From: Bilamarchaeum sp040758595
Lineage (GTDB): Archaea > Micrarchaeota > Micrarchaeia > Anstonellales > Bilamarchaeaceae
Direction: 5' to 3'
Assembly (NCBI GenBank): GCA_040758595.1
Contig: JBFLVJ010000001.1
Location: 45,029 to 109,028 of the forward strand
DNA: 64,000 nt
Shown here: in pieces, positions 32,120-40,425 of the stretch
How the letters are laid out: each line of letters begins with the position of its first letter
Numbering within the stretch: the stretch's first letter is position 1
Position numbers and translations under genes: made by a program
The notes under the pieces: generated by a model
Database searches by the model: none
Told to the model about the DNA's origin: nothing
The model's input: the letters and a program-made list of their open reading frames with translations, nothing else

Positions 32120-34645
32120 ATGGCTGAAAAGATAGAGAACAAGGCTATCGAAGCCGACATGAAGGAGAGCTATCTGGACTACGCGATGTCTGTCATCATC
32201 GGGCGCGCCATACCGGACGCCCGGGACGGGCTCAAGCCTGTCCACAGGAGGATCCTATTCGGTATGCACGAGCTTGGCAACGTATTCAGCAAGCCGCATA
32301 AGAAGAGCGCCCGTGTGGTCGGTGAGGTCCTGGGCAAGTTCCACCCGCACGGCGACCTGGCGGTCTATGACGCGCTGGTGAGGATGGCGCAGCCGTTTTC
32401 CTTGCGTTATACGCTCGTGGACGGGCAGGGCAACCTCGGGTCGATAGACGGGGACAACCCGGCCGCCATGAGGTATACCGAGGTCAGGATGTCAAAGATG
32501 AGCGCGGAGATGCTCGCGGACATCGACAAACAGACCGTGGGTTTCACGGACAACTTCGATGCGACGCTCAAGGAGCCCGTTGTGCTTCCGGCAAGGGTCC
32601 CGTCCCTGCTCATAAACGGCTCGTCCGGCATCGCTGTGGGCATGGCCACCAATATCCCGCCCCATAACCTCACAGAGGTTGTGGATGCGGCCATTGCATT
32701 CATAGACGGCGCCCCGGACGACGTGCTCCTTGGGCATGTGAGCGGCCCTGACTTCCCGACCGGAGGGATGATAGTCGGCAGGCAGGGGATAATAGACGCC
32801 TACACCAAGGGCAAGGGGTCCATCAGGGTGCGAGCGAGGACAGAGAAGGACGACAAGAAGCATTCGATAATCATCAGGGAGATACCCTATCAGGTCACCA
32901 AGACATCTGTCATCGAATCCATAGTCAACGCGGTCAAGAACAAGAAGATAGAGGGTATAAGCGGCGTCCATGACCGCTCTGACAAGGATGGCATGGAAGT
33001 CATCATAGAACTCAAGAAGAACGCTGATGCGGACATCGTGCTCAACCAATTGCACGCCCACACCCAGATGCAGACCACCTTCGGAATCAACAATCTGGCC
33101 ATAGTCGGAAAGCAGCCCAAGCTCATGAGCCTGCGGAACATGCTCCAGGAGTTCGTGGAGTTCCGCAAGGAGATAGTCAGGAAGCGCAGCGAGTTCGAAC
33201 TCAAGCAGGCAGAGGAGAGGGCCCACATATTGGAGGGCCTTCGGATAGCGCTCAACAACATCGACCCCATAGTCGATTTCCTGCGGAAGTCCAAAGACAT
33301 CGGAGAGGCGAGGGCTGGCCTGATGAAGAGGTACTCGCTGAGCGAAGTGCAGGCGAACGCCATCCTGGAGATGAAGCTCTCCAGGCTGATCTCGCTCGAG
33401 CGGGAGAAGATAGAGACCGAGTACCAGGAGCTCCTCAAGCAGATTAACTGGCTCAAGGAAGTGCTAGCCGACATCAGCAAGATACTGGACATCATCAGGA
33501 ACGAGCTGAAGGAGATAAAGGAGAAATACGGGGATGCACGGAGGACCGAGATAATCGACGGGGAGGACGAGAGCCTCGATATGGAATCGCTCATCCCCAA
33601 CGAAGACGTGGTCGTAGTAGTCAGCAACCGCGGATATGTCAAGAGGGTCAAGCTGGACGAGTACCGCTCCCAGCACAGGGGAGGCAAAGGCGTCATCGGA
33701 ACCGAGACCAAGGAGGAGGACCACGTCCAGGACGTGATAGTCACCAGGAACCATAACTACCTTCTTCTCTTCACCGACAAGGGAAGGGTGTTCTGGCTCA
33801 AGGTGTGGAGGGTCCCTGAAGGAAGCAGGTACGCGACCGGCAAGACGCTGGTGAGCCTCCTGGATCTCAAGGACGAGAAGGTCACCAGCTGGATAAGCGT
33901 CGATAGGTTCGATACAGAGGAGTATCTCTCCATGGTCACCAAGAACGGCATCATCAAGAGGACCGCCTTGGAGAACTTCAGCAACGTGAGGAGGACCGGT
34001 ATCATAGCCATCACCCTCAAGGAAGGAGACAGGCTTGTCGAGGTCATCAAGACCGACGGCAAGCAGGACCTGATGATAGCCACCAGGAAGGGCCAGTCCA
34101 TCCGCTTCAAGGAGGAGCAGGCCAGGGAGATAGGCAGGACCGGCCAGGGAGTCATCGGCATCAGGTTCAAGGAGGGTGAGGACGAAGTGGTGGGAATAGC
34201 GGCCTGCAAGAAGCCAGCGATACTGACCATCACCGAGAACGGCTATGGGAAGAGGACACATATCGATGAATACCGCGTCCAGGGCCGCGGCGGTTCAGGC
34301 ATCATCAACATCAAGACCGAAGGCAGGAACGGGGACGTGGTCGGCGTCCGGGCAGTGGACGACAACGACGAGGTCATCGTAATGAGCTCCAAGGGCCAGG
34401 CCATCAGGACCTACATCAAGGACATCTCCACAATAGGCAGGAACACCCAGGGCGTGAGGATAATCAGGCTCGGTGAAGGGGAAAAGGTCGCAAGCTTCGC
34501 TGTGGTCCGGGCCGGAGAGGAGGTCGCCGAGAAGTCGGGGGAAGGGAGGCTGGCCCCCGAAGGCGGAGGTATTGCCGGAGCCGATAAGGCACCAGAAGAA
34601 GCTGCCGGTGCGAAGGAACCGGAAGAGACCCCGAAGGAAGAGTGA
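32120..34645 (+). CDS. gyrA: DNA gyrase subunit A
   Basis: DNA breakage-reunion subunit, 841 residues. SYLDYAMSVIIGRAIPDARDGLKPVHRR, the active Tyr in MRYTEVRMSK, FGINNLAIV, and a C-terminal beta-pinwheel with the gyrase box as QHRGGKGV (usual form Q[RK]RGGKG), followed by RGGSG. The presence of the box favours gyrase over topoisomerase IV. The last about 40 residues are acidic and Ala/Glu-rich (EEAAGAKEPEETPKEE), like the regulatory acidic tail of some bacterial GyrA proteins. Confidence 0.97.
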   Translation: MAEKIENKAIEADMKESYLDYAMSVIIGRAIPDARDGLKPVHRRILFGMHELGNVFSKPHKKSARVVGEVLGKFHPHGDLAVYDALVRMAQPFSLRYTLVDGQGNLGSIDGDNPAAMRYTEVRMSKMSAEMLADIDKQTVGFTDNFDATLKEPVVLPARVPSLLINGSSGIAVGMATNIPPHNLTEVVDAAIAFIDGAPDDVLLGHVSGPDFPTGGMIVGRQGIIDAYTKGKGSIRVRARTEKDDKKHSIIIREIPYQVTKTSVIESIVNAVKNKKIEGISGVHDRSDKDGMEVIIELKKNADADIVLNQLHAHTQMQTTFGINNLAIVGKQPKLMSLRNMLQEFVEFRKEIVRKRSEFELKQAEERAHILEGLRIALNNIDPIVDFLRKSKDIGEARAGLMKRYSLSEVQANAILEMKLSRLISLEREKIETEYQELLKQINWLKEVLADISKILDIIRNELKEIKEKYGDARRTEIIDGEDESLDMESLIPNEDVVVVVSNRGYVKRVKLDEYRSQHRGGKGVIGTETKEEDHVQDVIVTRNHNYLLLFTDKGRVFWLKVWRVPEGSRYATGKTLVSLLDLKDEKVTSWISVDRFDTEEYLSMVTKNGIIKRTALENFSNVRRTGIIAITLKEGDRLVEVIKTDGKQDLMIATRKGQSIRFKEEQAREIGRTGQGVIGIRFKEGEDEVVGIAACKKPAILTITENGYGKRTHIDEYRVQGRGGSGIINIKTEGRNGDVVGVRAVDDNDEVIVMSSKGQAIRTYIKDISTIGRNTQGVRIIRLGEGEKVASFAVVRAGEEVAEKSGEGRLAPEGGGIAGADKAPEEAAGAKEPEETPKEE

Positions 34646-34647
34646 CC

Positions 34648-35214
34648 ATGGAAATCCATGATGTTTTGGGCATCCTTGCGGCAGTGGTCGTCACCGCTGC
34701 CTATTTCCCTTACATCTATTCCACCGTCAAAGGGAAGACCAGGCCGAACCGGGCCACCTGGTTCATCTGGGCCGTGGTCGGCATAGTGGTGTTCGCCAGC
34801 TACTATTCACTCGGGGCCTGGAGCACGCTCTGGTACGCGATTCCTGGCGGGACCGTGATAACCGCCCTGCTGTCCATAAGATACGGGCAGGGTGGCTGGA
34901 GCAGATTCGACAGCCTCTGCCTGATGGGGGCGTTCATCGCCCTGGTGCTGTGGTTTCTTTCCAGAAGCCCGTTCGTGGCACTGGTCACCCTTATCGTGAC
35001 CGATTTCTTCGCATACCTGCCGACCATAAAGAAGACCTATGCGGACCCGTCATCGGAAAGCCAGGGAGGCTGGGCGCTCTTCGCCCTGGCAGGGGTGTTG
35101 AACTTCTTGGCCATCGACAGGTGGACGGTGGAGATAGCCTTCTATCCCATCTATATGCTGTCGTTCAATCTGCTGGTGCTCGGCCTGACATTGCGGAAGA
35201 GTCATCGGGCCTGA
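34648..35214 (+). CDS. PQ-loop / SemiSWEET-like membrane protein
   Basis: 188 residues with six or seven hydrophobic helices. Two copies of a motif P-x-I-x-S/K-T with following W: FPYIYSTVKGKTRPNRATWFIW near residue 20 and YLPTIKKTYADPSSESQGGW near residue 125, suggesting two PQ-loop three-helix bundles. Such proteins move small solutes such as sugars or amino acids. ATG 34648 follows the gyrA stop by 2 nt; it is probably in the gyrBA transcript. Substrate unknown. Confidence 0.6.
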   Translation: MEIHDVLGILAAVVVTAAYFPYIYSTVKGKTRPNRATWFIWAVVGIVVFASYYSLGAWSTLWYAIPGGTVITALLSIRYGQGGWSRFDSLCLMGAFIALVLWFLSRSPFVALVTLIVTDFFAYLPTIKKTYADPSSESQGGWALFALAGVLNFLAIDRWTVEIAFYPIYMLSFNLLVLGLTLRKSHRA

Positions 35215-36101
35215 TTTGCCTTCCCCGTATCCCAGAAGGGACCGGCTCCGATGCTAAGAGCATATGAGGCCCTCGCACGGGTATCGGCGTCCACCGCGGC
35301 CAGCATCCTGGAGATCAGGTCATCCAGGCCGCCATCGCAGACCTCAAGGGCTCGGATGGCCTCTGCGCTCATGCGTTTGCTGAGCCTCTCCAGCGAGGAC
35401 GTGATAGCATCCGCCTCGGCCTCGAAGTCGTGCTTGGAGAGCAGATCAAGCATCCTGGAAAGCCCCTTCCTTTTCACTATGAACATGGCAGAACCCGCCC
35501 CTATCGCGAACAGAGGAGACGCCCCTGCGAGTATCGGCATTCCGGTCAGATATGCAGCAGGCACCGATATAGCAGTGCCCGACACAAAAGCTATGGAAGC
35601 GGCCATTAAGGCCGGCCTGATGGCTCTCCTGTATGTGGATATGCTCCCATCCGCCGTGTCTTCAATGGAATCCAGTAATCCCCTGGCTTTTCCTATCCTT
35701 TGAAGAAGAGCATCATCAGGGAATGCTTGATCAGAGAGGGATTGCAGATGCCCTATCCTCGCTTTGATGATCTCCATGTTGCGGTAATTTGCCTCGTGTC
35801 CGTCGCTCTGGATAAGCCTCCTGGTCCACAGCGCCTCCATGGCCTCCATTATGGGCGCGGTGTCATCCAGATGGGCATTGGAACTCGCAGCAGGTATCAT
35901 CATGCAGGTGTCTGCATGGGCTTCGGCGCGCCTTATCAGATATGCCGCCATCTCGAGCCTGGGGAGAAGGGCCGGGATGGCTCCGGTCCCCTCGGGCTTC
36001 TTCCGCGCCATCTCGCCCAGTTCATCGTACCGCTTGATCAGCCCTGTTATGCGGGCTGGAGAAAGCTGTCCGTCCGTATGGGAAGTTTTTCTGAGGAACA
36101 T
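35202..36101 (-). CDS. Helical protein with two central membrane segments, unknown family
   Basis: 299 residues. Mostly helical and charged, with two hydrophobic stretches at about residues 165-185 (AIRPALMAASIAFVSGTAIS) and 190-212 (MPILAGASPLFAIGAGSAMF) forming a hairpin. Flanking helices are soluble on the same side. No motif recognised. ATG 36101 is about 26 bp from TTATTAAAAA, so it is leaderless. Its 3' end overlaps the PQ-loop gene tail-to-tail by 13 bp. Confidence 0.65.
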   Translation of the reverse strand: MFLRKTSHTDGQLSPARITGLIKRYDELGEMARKKPEGTGAIPALLPRLEMAAYLIRRAEAHADTCMMIPAASSNAHLDDTAPIMEAMEALWTRRLIQSDGHEANYRNMEIIKARIGHLQSLSDQAFPDDALLQRIGKARGLLDSIEDTADGSISTYRRAIRPALMAASIAFVSGTAISVPAAYLTGMPILAGASPLFAIGAGSAMFIVKRKGLSRMLDLLSKHDFEAEADAITSSLERLSKRMSAEAIRALEVCDGGLDDLISRMLAAVDADTRARASYALSIGAGPFWDTGKANQAR

Positions 36102-36218
36102 CGTAGCAGCAATGATTGATTGTTATTAAAAATATACATATACGAAAGCGATAGATATCCCCGCCCCAAGTGGCGGAGTATTCAAAAACAATAAATAGCA
36201 AGGCTGGGAAGGCACCCT
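36102..36218. promoter_or_regulatory. Divergent intergenic region with two promoters and a hairpin
   Basis: Minus-strand box near 36122-36131 (TTATTAAAAA) and plus-strand AATAAATA at 36191-36198, each about 25 bp from its start codon. Between them a 5-bp hairpin CCGCC/GGCGG around CCAAGT. Confidence 0.45.
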
Positions 36219-36842
36219 ATGTTCAGGGACCGGTATGATGCCGGGATGCGGCTTTCGGAAGCACTTTCTCATTATAAGGGCAGGAAGGACGCCATCGTGC
36301 TGGCGATCCCCCGCGGGGCTCTGCAGATAGGCGAGGTATTGCATAAGGAGCTCGGGTTGCCGCTTGATATCATAGTGACCAAGAAGATACCCCACCCCAT
36401 CAGCGAGGAGTATGCCATCGGGGCCGTGGGGCCTGGCGGGGAGTGTTTCCTGACCGAAGCGGCTGAAGGCATCGAAACCGCGCACATAGAGCGGGAGCGC
36501 AAACGATTGGCGGGAGTTGTCGAGGAGAAGTATGTCCGCTATCGCGGAAAGAGGGCGAAGCCGGAACTGGCCGGAAAGGTCGTTATAATCATAGATGACG
36601 GGATAGCGACCGGGAGCACCATGCTGGCGGCGATACACGTGGTGCGGAAACAGAAGCCGGCCAGGATAGTTGTGGCGGTGCCTGTGGGGCCGGCCGATAC
36701 GATTAAAGCGCTGGAGAAAGAGGCCGATGAATTCGTGTGCCTGGATACGCCGTCAGAGTTCTTCGCCATAGGGCAGTTCTACCAGGACTTCACCCAAATC
36801 GAGGACGAGGAGGCGATCGCTATATTGAAGAGGTGCCGTTGA
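36219..36842 (+). CDS. Phosphoribosyltransferase-domain protein
   Basis: 207 residues. PRPP loop KVVIIIDDGIATGSTMLAA (residues about 119-137) and N-terminal FRDRYDAGMRLSEAL...VLAIPRGALQIGEVL, typical of the stand-alone COG1926-type PRTase group. Substrate is unknown; such proteins sit apart from the purine and pyrimidine salvage groups. Leaderless start. Overlaps the convergent ykgJ-like gene by 23 bp. Confidence 0.8.
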   Translation: MFRDRYDAGMRLSEALSHYKGRKDAIVLAIPRGALQIGEVLHKELGLPLDIIVTKKIPHPISEEYAIGAVGPGGECFLTEAAEGIETAHIERERKRLAGVVEEKYVRYRGKRAKPELAGKVVIIIDDGIATGSTMLAAIHVVRKQKPARIVVAVPVGPADTIKALEKEADEFVCLDTPSEFFAIGQFYQDFTQIEDEEAIAILKRCR

Positions 36843-37329
36843 GTCCCTTCGATTTCTCCAACAAGAATTGGATGCAGTCCGCCTTCTTGCCGGGCTTTTT
36901 GTTCCATTCCTTGACGACATCCTTATGGAGTGATATCTCCCCCTCCATCTGTCTTGCCGGGATGTCCGGCTTCTTGAACCTGAAGAGGAGATTAGATAGA
37001 AGCGGGCAGAACCTGGCGTTGAGGCTGCCATCCAGGCGGAAGGGGTAGCGTTTGCAGGAGAGCGGAGCGGCATTGTGGATGGAGCAGAGATTTTTTTCCA
37101 GGAAGACGCAGGGATGGGACTTGATGCCGAGGAGATAGGTCCAGCCGTCGTCCTCCATGTCAATGGTGGTGTCCGGGTCGAACGAGAGCAGGCGGGCCTG
37201 GTGGAGGACGGCGAAGTCCTGCCACGGCTTTCCGGTGGCTTCCATGATTCTTATGATGTCGAATATTGTCACGCTTATGGTGTATGTCTTGCAGCACTCG
37301 GATTTGCAGAAAGAGCATGGGCCTCTCAT
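36820..37329 (-). CDS. YkgJ-family cysteine cluster protein
   Basis: 169 residues with the Zn/Fe-chelating pattern CSFCKSECCKTY at the N-terminus, then PCVFLEKNLCSIHNAAPLSCKRYPF and a later ARFCPLL. This is the COG0727/UPF0153 arrangement. Function unknown. Start overlaps the gatE stop by 4 nt, so it is the last gene of the ftsZ-aglB-gatD-gatE operon. Confidence 0.85.
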   Translation of the reverse strand: MRGPCSFCKSECCKTYTISVTIFDIIRIMEATGKPWQDFAVLHQARLLSFDPDTTIDMEDDGWTYLLGIKSHPCVFLEKNLCSIHNAAPLSCKRYPFRLDGSLNARFCPLLSNLLFRFKKPDIPARQMEGEISLHKDVVKEWNKKPGKKADCIQFLLEKSKGLNGTSSI

Positions 37330-39113
37330 AGGTCAGCCTTCTTCTTTTTCCCGATGAGCAATGCCACCTCGGCAGGATCCACCTGGAGGCGGAATTTCTG
37401 CATTATCTTCACCATGTCATGGCCGCTCTCCTCGGCTATCTTCTCCAGCTGTGGGCCGGTTATCCGCTGGAGGCGGAAGACCTTGAGGACCGCTTCCACC
37501 CGAGCCCCTTTGGCCATCCCTTTGAGCATATCCGGTATGGCAGCCTTCACGAATGATCCCTTGCCGTACTCGACGAAAAGCTCGGCGAGCGTCTTCTCCA
37601 AATCAGCGAACTCCACCCCTTCCCTCCTCAGGGAGACCACGGTCTCCTCCAGGGTGATGGCGGCGAGCATCGGGTCCGCACCCTGCTCCACAAGCCTCTC
37701 GAAAAGGTGGAGGTTCCTGGAGCGCAGCATCCGCTTGGACATCTCCTTGTTTAGGAACTTCTCAAGCTTCGCGGTCTTGTCTTCCAATGATTCTGATTTG
37801 GCGACCTTGGCGAGCATCTCTTTTGTGACCGGCGATGGCGGGACATCGGTCTCGGGATAGAGCCTGGCCCGCCCTGGAAGCGGACGCATGTACGATGATG
37901 TGCCGTCCGGGTTCGCCCTCCGGGTCTCTTCGGGTACATAGTCCATATCCGCCCGCTCCAGCGCGAATACGATGGCCTTCTTCGCCTGCTCCTTGGGAGC
38001 GACGACCATGATGAAAGCATCGTTGAGCCCAGCCTCGACAGCTTTGCGCACCTGCTCCTCCTCCTGCGGGGTGATGCCGTATTTGGACAGCTTCTCGTCG
38101 CTGTGGATGATGCCTTTGACACCGGCCTTCTTGGCATAGTCGCTCAGTTCGGTGCCATACCTCTTCCCGGGCTGGATCTCTCTTCCGAGCATGCCATTGT
38201 GACCCGAAAGCTTCTGAGCGAAGACAGAGTCGCCTTTCTTCAGGCCTGCGGATATGAGTGCGGCCTTGGTGAGCTTGAACATCCCGGTCACGTCCACTGG
38301 ATGGCTCTTCACCGGAAAGGCATCGTGCTTGCGCAGCTCGTATAACAGCTTGACCAGCTCGGTCTGGCGGTGAACCTCGTTCTCCACGAGCAGGGGGAGC
38401 ATCTTCAGGTCCTGCGCCCCCTTTATCTCCACGCGGGCTCCGCCGTCTGTTGATATGTTGACGTCCTGGCGGATGGTGCCAAGGCCCCTGGCCACCTTGC
38501 CTGTGGCGCGCAGTATCATGCCCAGCTTCTCGGCGGTCTCCCTCAGGTGGGCGCCGTCCTTTATGTCCGGGCTGGTCGCGATCTCTATCAGCGGGATGCC
38601 GAGACGGTCGAGCCTATAGACGGCCTTGCCTTCGGACTGCGAGACTATGCCGGCGCTCTCTTCCTCCACGGCGATTGCAGGTATGCCCACGGTGCCTTGA
38701 GAGGTGTCCATGTGGCCGTTGAGGGCCACGATCATGGTGCGCTGGAAACCTGAGGTATTGCTGCCGTCTATCACCATCTTTCTCATGACATGGACCTCAT
38801 CCACCGGCTTGGCATTCAACTGCAGGGCCACTTGGAGGGCTATCTGAAGCGCCTCGTGGTTCACAAGTTTAGGTGGCTCCTCGTCCAGCTCCACCAGGCA
38901 GTTGTTTGAGAAAGCCTGGTATTCGAACGAGCGGTCCTTCGCGAACTCGGCCTGGGAGGCTGCATCCACTTCGCCCAATTCGCTCATGACCGGATGGAGC
39001 CTCCGCTTGAGCGTGAGTATGGGTTTCTCATCGTCCCCGGCAAGGGTGGACGGACAGTCGCAGAAAAGCTTCTTTGTCGCGAGCCGCTGGTGTATCTCTA
39101 TGCCGATTTTCAT
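37326..39113 (-). CDS. gatE: Glutamyl-tRNA(Gln) amidotransferase subunit E
   Basis: Archaeal-specific kinase/tRNA-binding subunit that, with GatD, turns Glu-tRNA(Gln) into Gln-tRNA(Gln). 595 residues: MKIGIEIHQRLATKKLFCDCPS, LDRLGIPLIEIATSPDI, GLGTIRQDVNIS, a GAD-type insert near residues 300-400, and the C-terminal YqeY-like tail. Starts with a 4-nt overlap with gatD. Implies the organism lacks GlnRS and uses a non-discriminating GluRS, as known for archaea. Confidence 0.95.
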   Translation of the reverse strand: MKIGIEIHQRLATKKLFCDCPSTLAGDDEKPILTLKRRLHPVMSELGEVDAASQAEFAKDRSFEYQAFSNNCLVELDEEPPKLVNHEALQIALQVALQLNAKPVDEVHVMRKMVIDGSNTSGFQRTMIVALNGHMDTSQGTVGIPAIAVEEESAGIVSQSEGKAVYRLDRLGIPLIEIATSPDIKDGAHLRETAEKLGMILRATGKVARGLGTIRQDVNISTDGGARVEIKGAQDLKMLPLLVENEVHRQTELVKLLYELRKHDAFPVKSHPVDVTGMFKLTKAALISAGLKKGDSVFAQKLSGHNGMLGREIQPGKRYGTELSDYAKKAGVKGIIHSDEKLSKYGITPQEEEQVRKAVEAGLNDAFIMVVAPKEQAKKAIVFALERADMDYVPEETRRANPDGTSSYMRPLPGRARLYPETDVPPSPVTKEMLAKVAKSESLEDKTAKLEKFLNKEMSKRMLRSRNLHLFERLVEQGADPMLAAITLEETVVSLRREGVEFADLEKTLAELFVEYGKGSFVKAAIPDMLKGMAKGARVEAVLKVFRLQRITGPQLEKIAEESGHDMVKIMQKFRLQVDPAEVALLIGKKKKADL

Positions 39114-40417
39114 GCGGACCCCTCCAGGAGCGAGCGCTCGCTTATCTCTCCGGCCACATCTTCCAGCATCATCCTGGAGACCTCTTTCATTTCCTTGGTC
39201 TGTCCCAGGACCCAGCAGAGCTTAGCGTAAGCGGCCTCTGGCGTCCAGTCGGCTCCGTCACCGATGACGCCCGCCTCCATGAGCATCCTTCCGGTGCGGT
39301 AGACGCGCATGCATAGCCTGCCTGATATGCACTGGCTGCTCATGACCACCGGAATCCCTGATGAGACGAGCTCGGATATCGGTCTGTATATGCTCTTGAC
39401 GGATGAGTCGCCCAGGGCTTCGGTCGGGACGTGGCCGAGGCCGGTGCCGACAAGCACCACTCCGTCGTAGGAATCGAGCTTGGACATGAGGTCAGGCTTG
39501 ATGTTAGGATGGACGTAGATGAGCCCGACGTTGTCGTTGAGATCCTTCTTGGCGGTGGGCATGCCCTTGCCCCTCGGCTTGTGCGCCATGAGCGGCTCGA
39601 ACCTGTCTGCACGGTAGTCGAGGGCGGCTATGGGGGGCGAATTGATGGATCGGAACGCGTCGCGCCTTGAGGTGTGCATCTTCCGCACGCGGGTGCCCCG
39701 ATGCAGATGGCAGATATCGTCGTCGGATGAGGCATGCATGCAGACCGCCACCTCGCCCAGGTCCTGGCCGGCTGCGAACACCGCGTTGAGCAGATTCATC
39801 TCGTTCTCGCTGGAAGGCCGGTCCGAGCTTCTTTGGGAGCCCACGAAGACCACCGGGGCAGGAAGATCCTGGAGCATGTAGCTTATCGCCGCCGATGTGT
39901 AGGTCATGGTGTCGGTGCCGTGCATGATCACAACGCCCTTGCTGCCATCCTTGAGTTCATCCTCGATGGCGTCTGCCAGGAGGCGCCAGTGGGCAGCGTT
40001 CATATCCTCTGAGAAGAGCGAGAATAGCTGCCTGGAGCGTATCTTCCAGCGCTCGAGAGCCGGGAAAGCCGTCCTCAGCTCCTTCGGGGTGATTGACGGG
40101 TAGACCGCACCGGTCTTGTACTCTATCTTCGACGCGATGGTGCCTCCGCAGCCCAGGATGGATATCGCTCCTTTTACCGGCTTCTCCTTCTCCGGGGGTT
40201 CGGACTTGCGCGGAGCGGACTTCTTCACCAGAGCGACGGATACGGGCTTCAGGCCGGTGTTGTATCCGCTGTCCAGCTTCAGCACCAGCACAGCTGGATC
40301 GGTTGAGACCGGACGCGGCATCAGGAGGCCCTCGAAATCGCCCGCCTGCGAGGAGACCTTTATCCGGTCGCCTATGGATATGCCTTTCTTCTCAAGCTCC
40401 TTGATTATGTCAGCCAT
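39110..40417 (-). CDS. gatD: Glutamyl-tRNA(Gln) amidotransferase subunit D
   Basis: L-asparaginase-like subunit releasing ammonia for GatE. 435 residues: N-terminal SH3-like part (IGDRIKVSSQAGDFEGLLMPRP), then asparaginase motifs ISILGCGGTIASK, VIMHGTDTMTYTSAAI and VVMSSQC. ATG 40417 begins the conserved N-terminus (MADIIKELEKKGISIGDRI) with GGCGGG upstream; the longer frame enters the aglB gene. Overlaps gatE by 4 nt. Confidence 0.95.
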   Translation of the reverse strand: MADIIKELEKKGISIGDRIKVSSQAGDFEGLLMPRPVSTDPAVLVLKLDSGYNTGLKPVSVALVKKSAPRKSEPPEKEKPVKGAISILGCGGTIASKIEYKTGAVYPSITPKELRTAFPALERWKIRSRQLFSLFSEDMNAAHWRLLADAIEDELKDGSKGVVIMHGTDTMTYTSAAISYMLQDLPAPVVFVGSQRSSDRPSSENEMNLLNAVFAAGQDLGEVAVCMHASSDDDICHLHRGTRVRKMHTSRRDAFRSINSPPIAALDYRADRFEPLMAHKPRGKGMPTAKKDLNDNVGLIYVHPNIKPDLMSKLDSYDGVVLVGTGLGHVPTEALGDSSVKSIYRPISELVSSGIPVVMSSQCISGRLCMRVYRTGRMLMEAGVIGDGADWTPEAAYAKLCWVLGQTKEMKEVSRMMLEDVAGEISERSLLEGSA

Positions 40418-40425
40418 ACGCCCGC

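Noticed and set aside
30719..32245. 508-residue antisense frame opposite gyrB
   Set aside because: Shadow of gyrB: composition follows the third-position bias of the sense gene and there are no family motifs.
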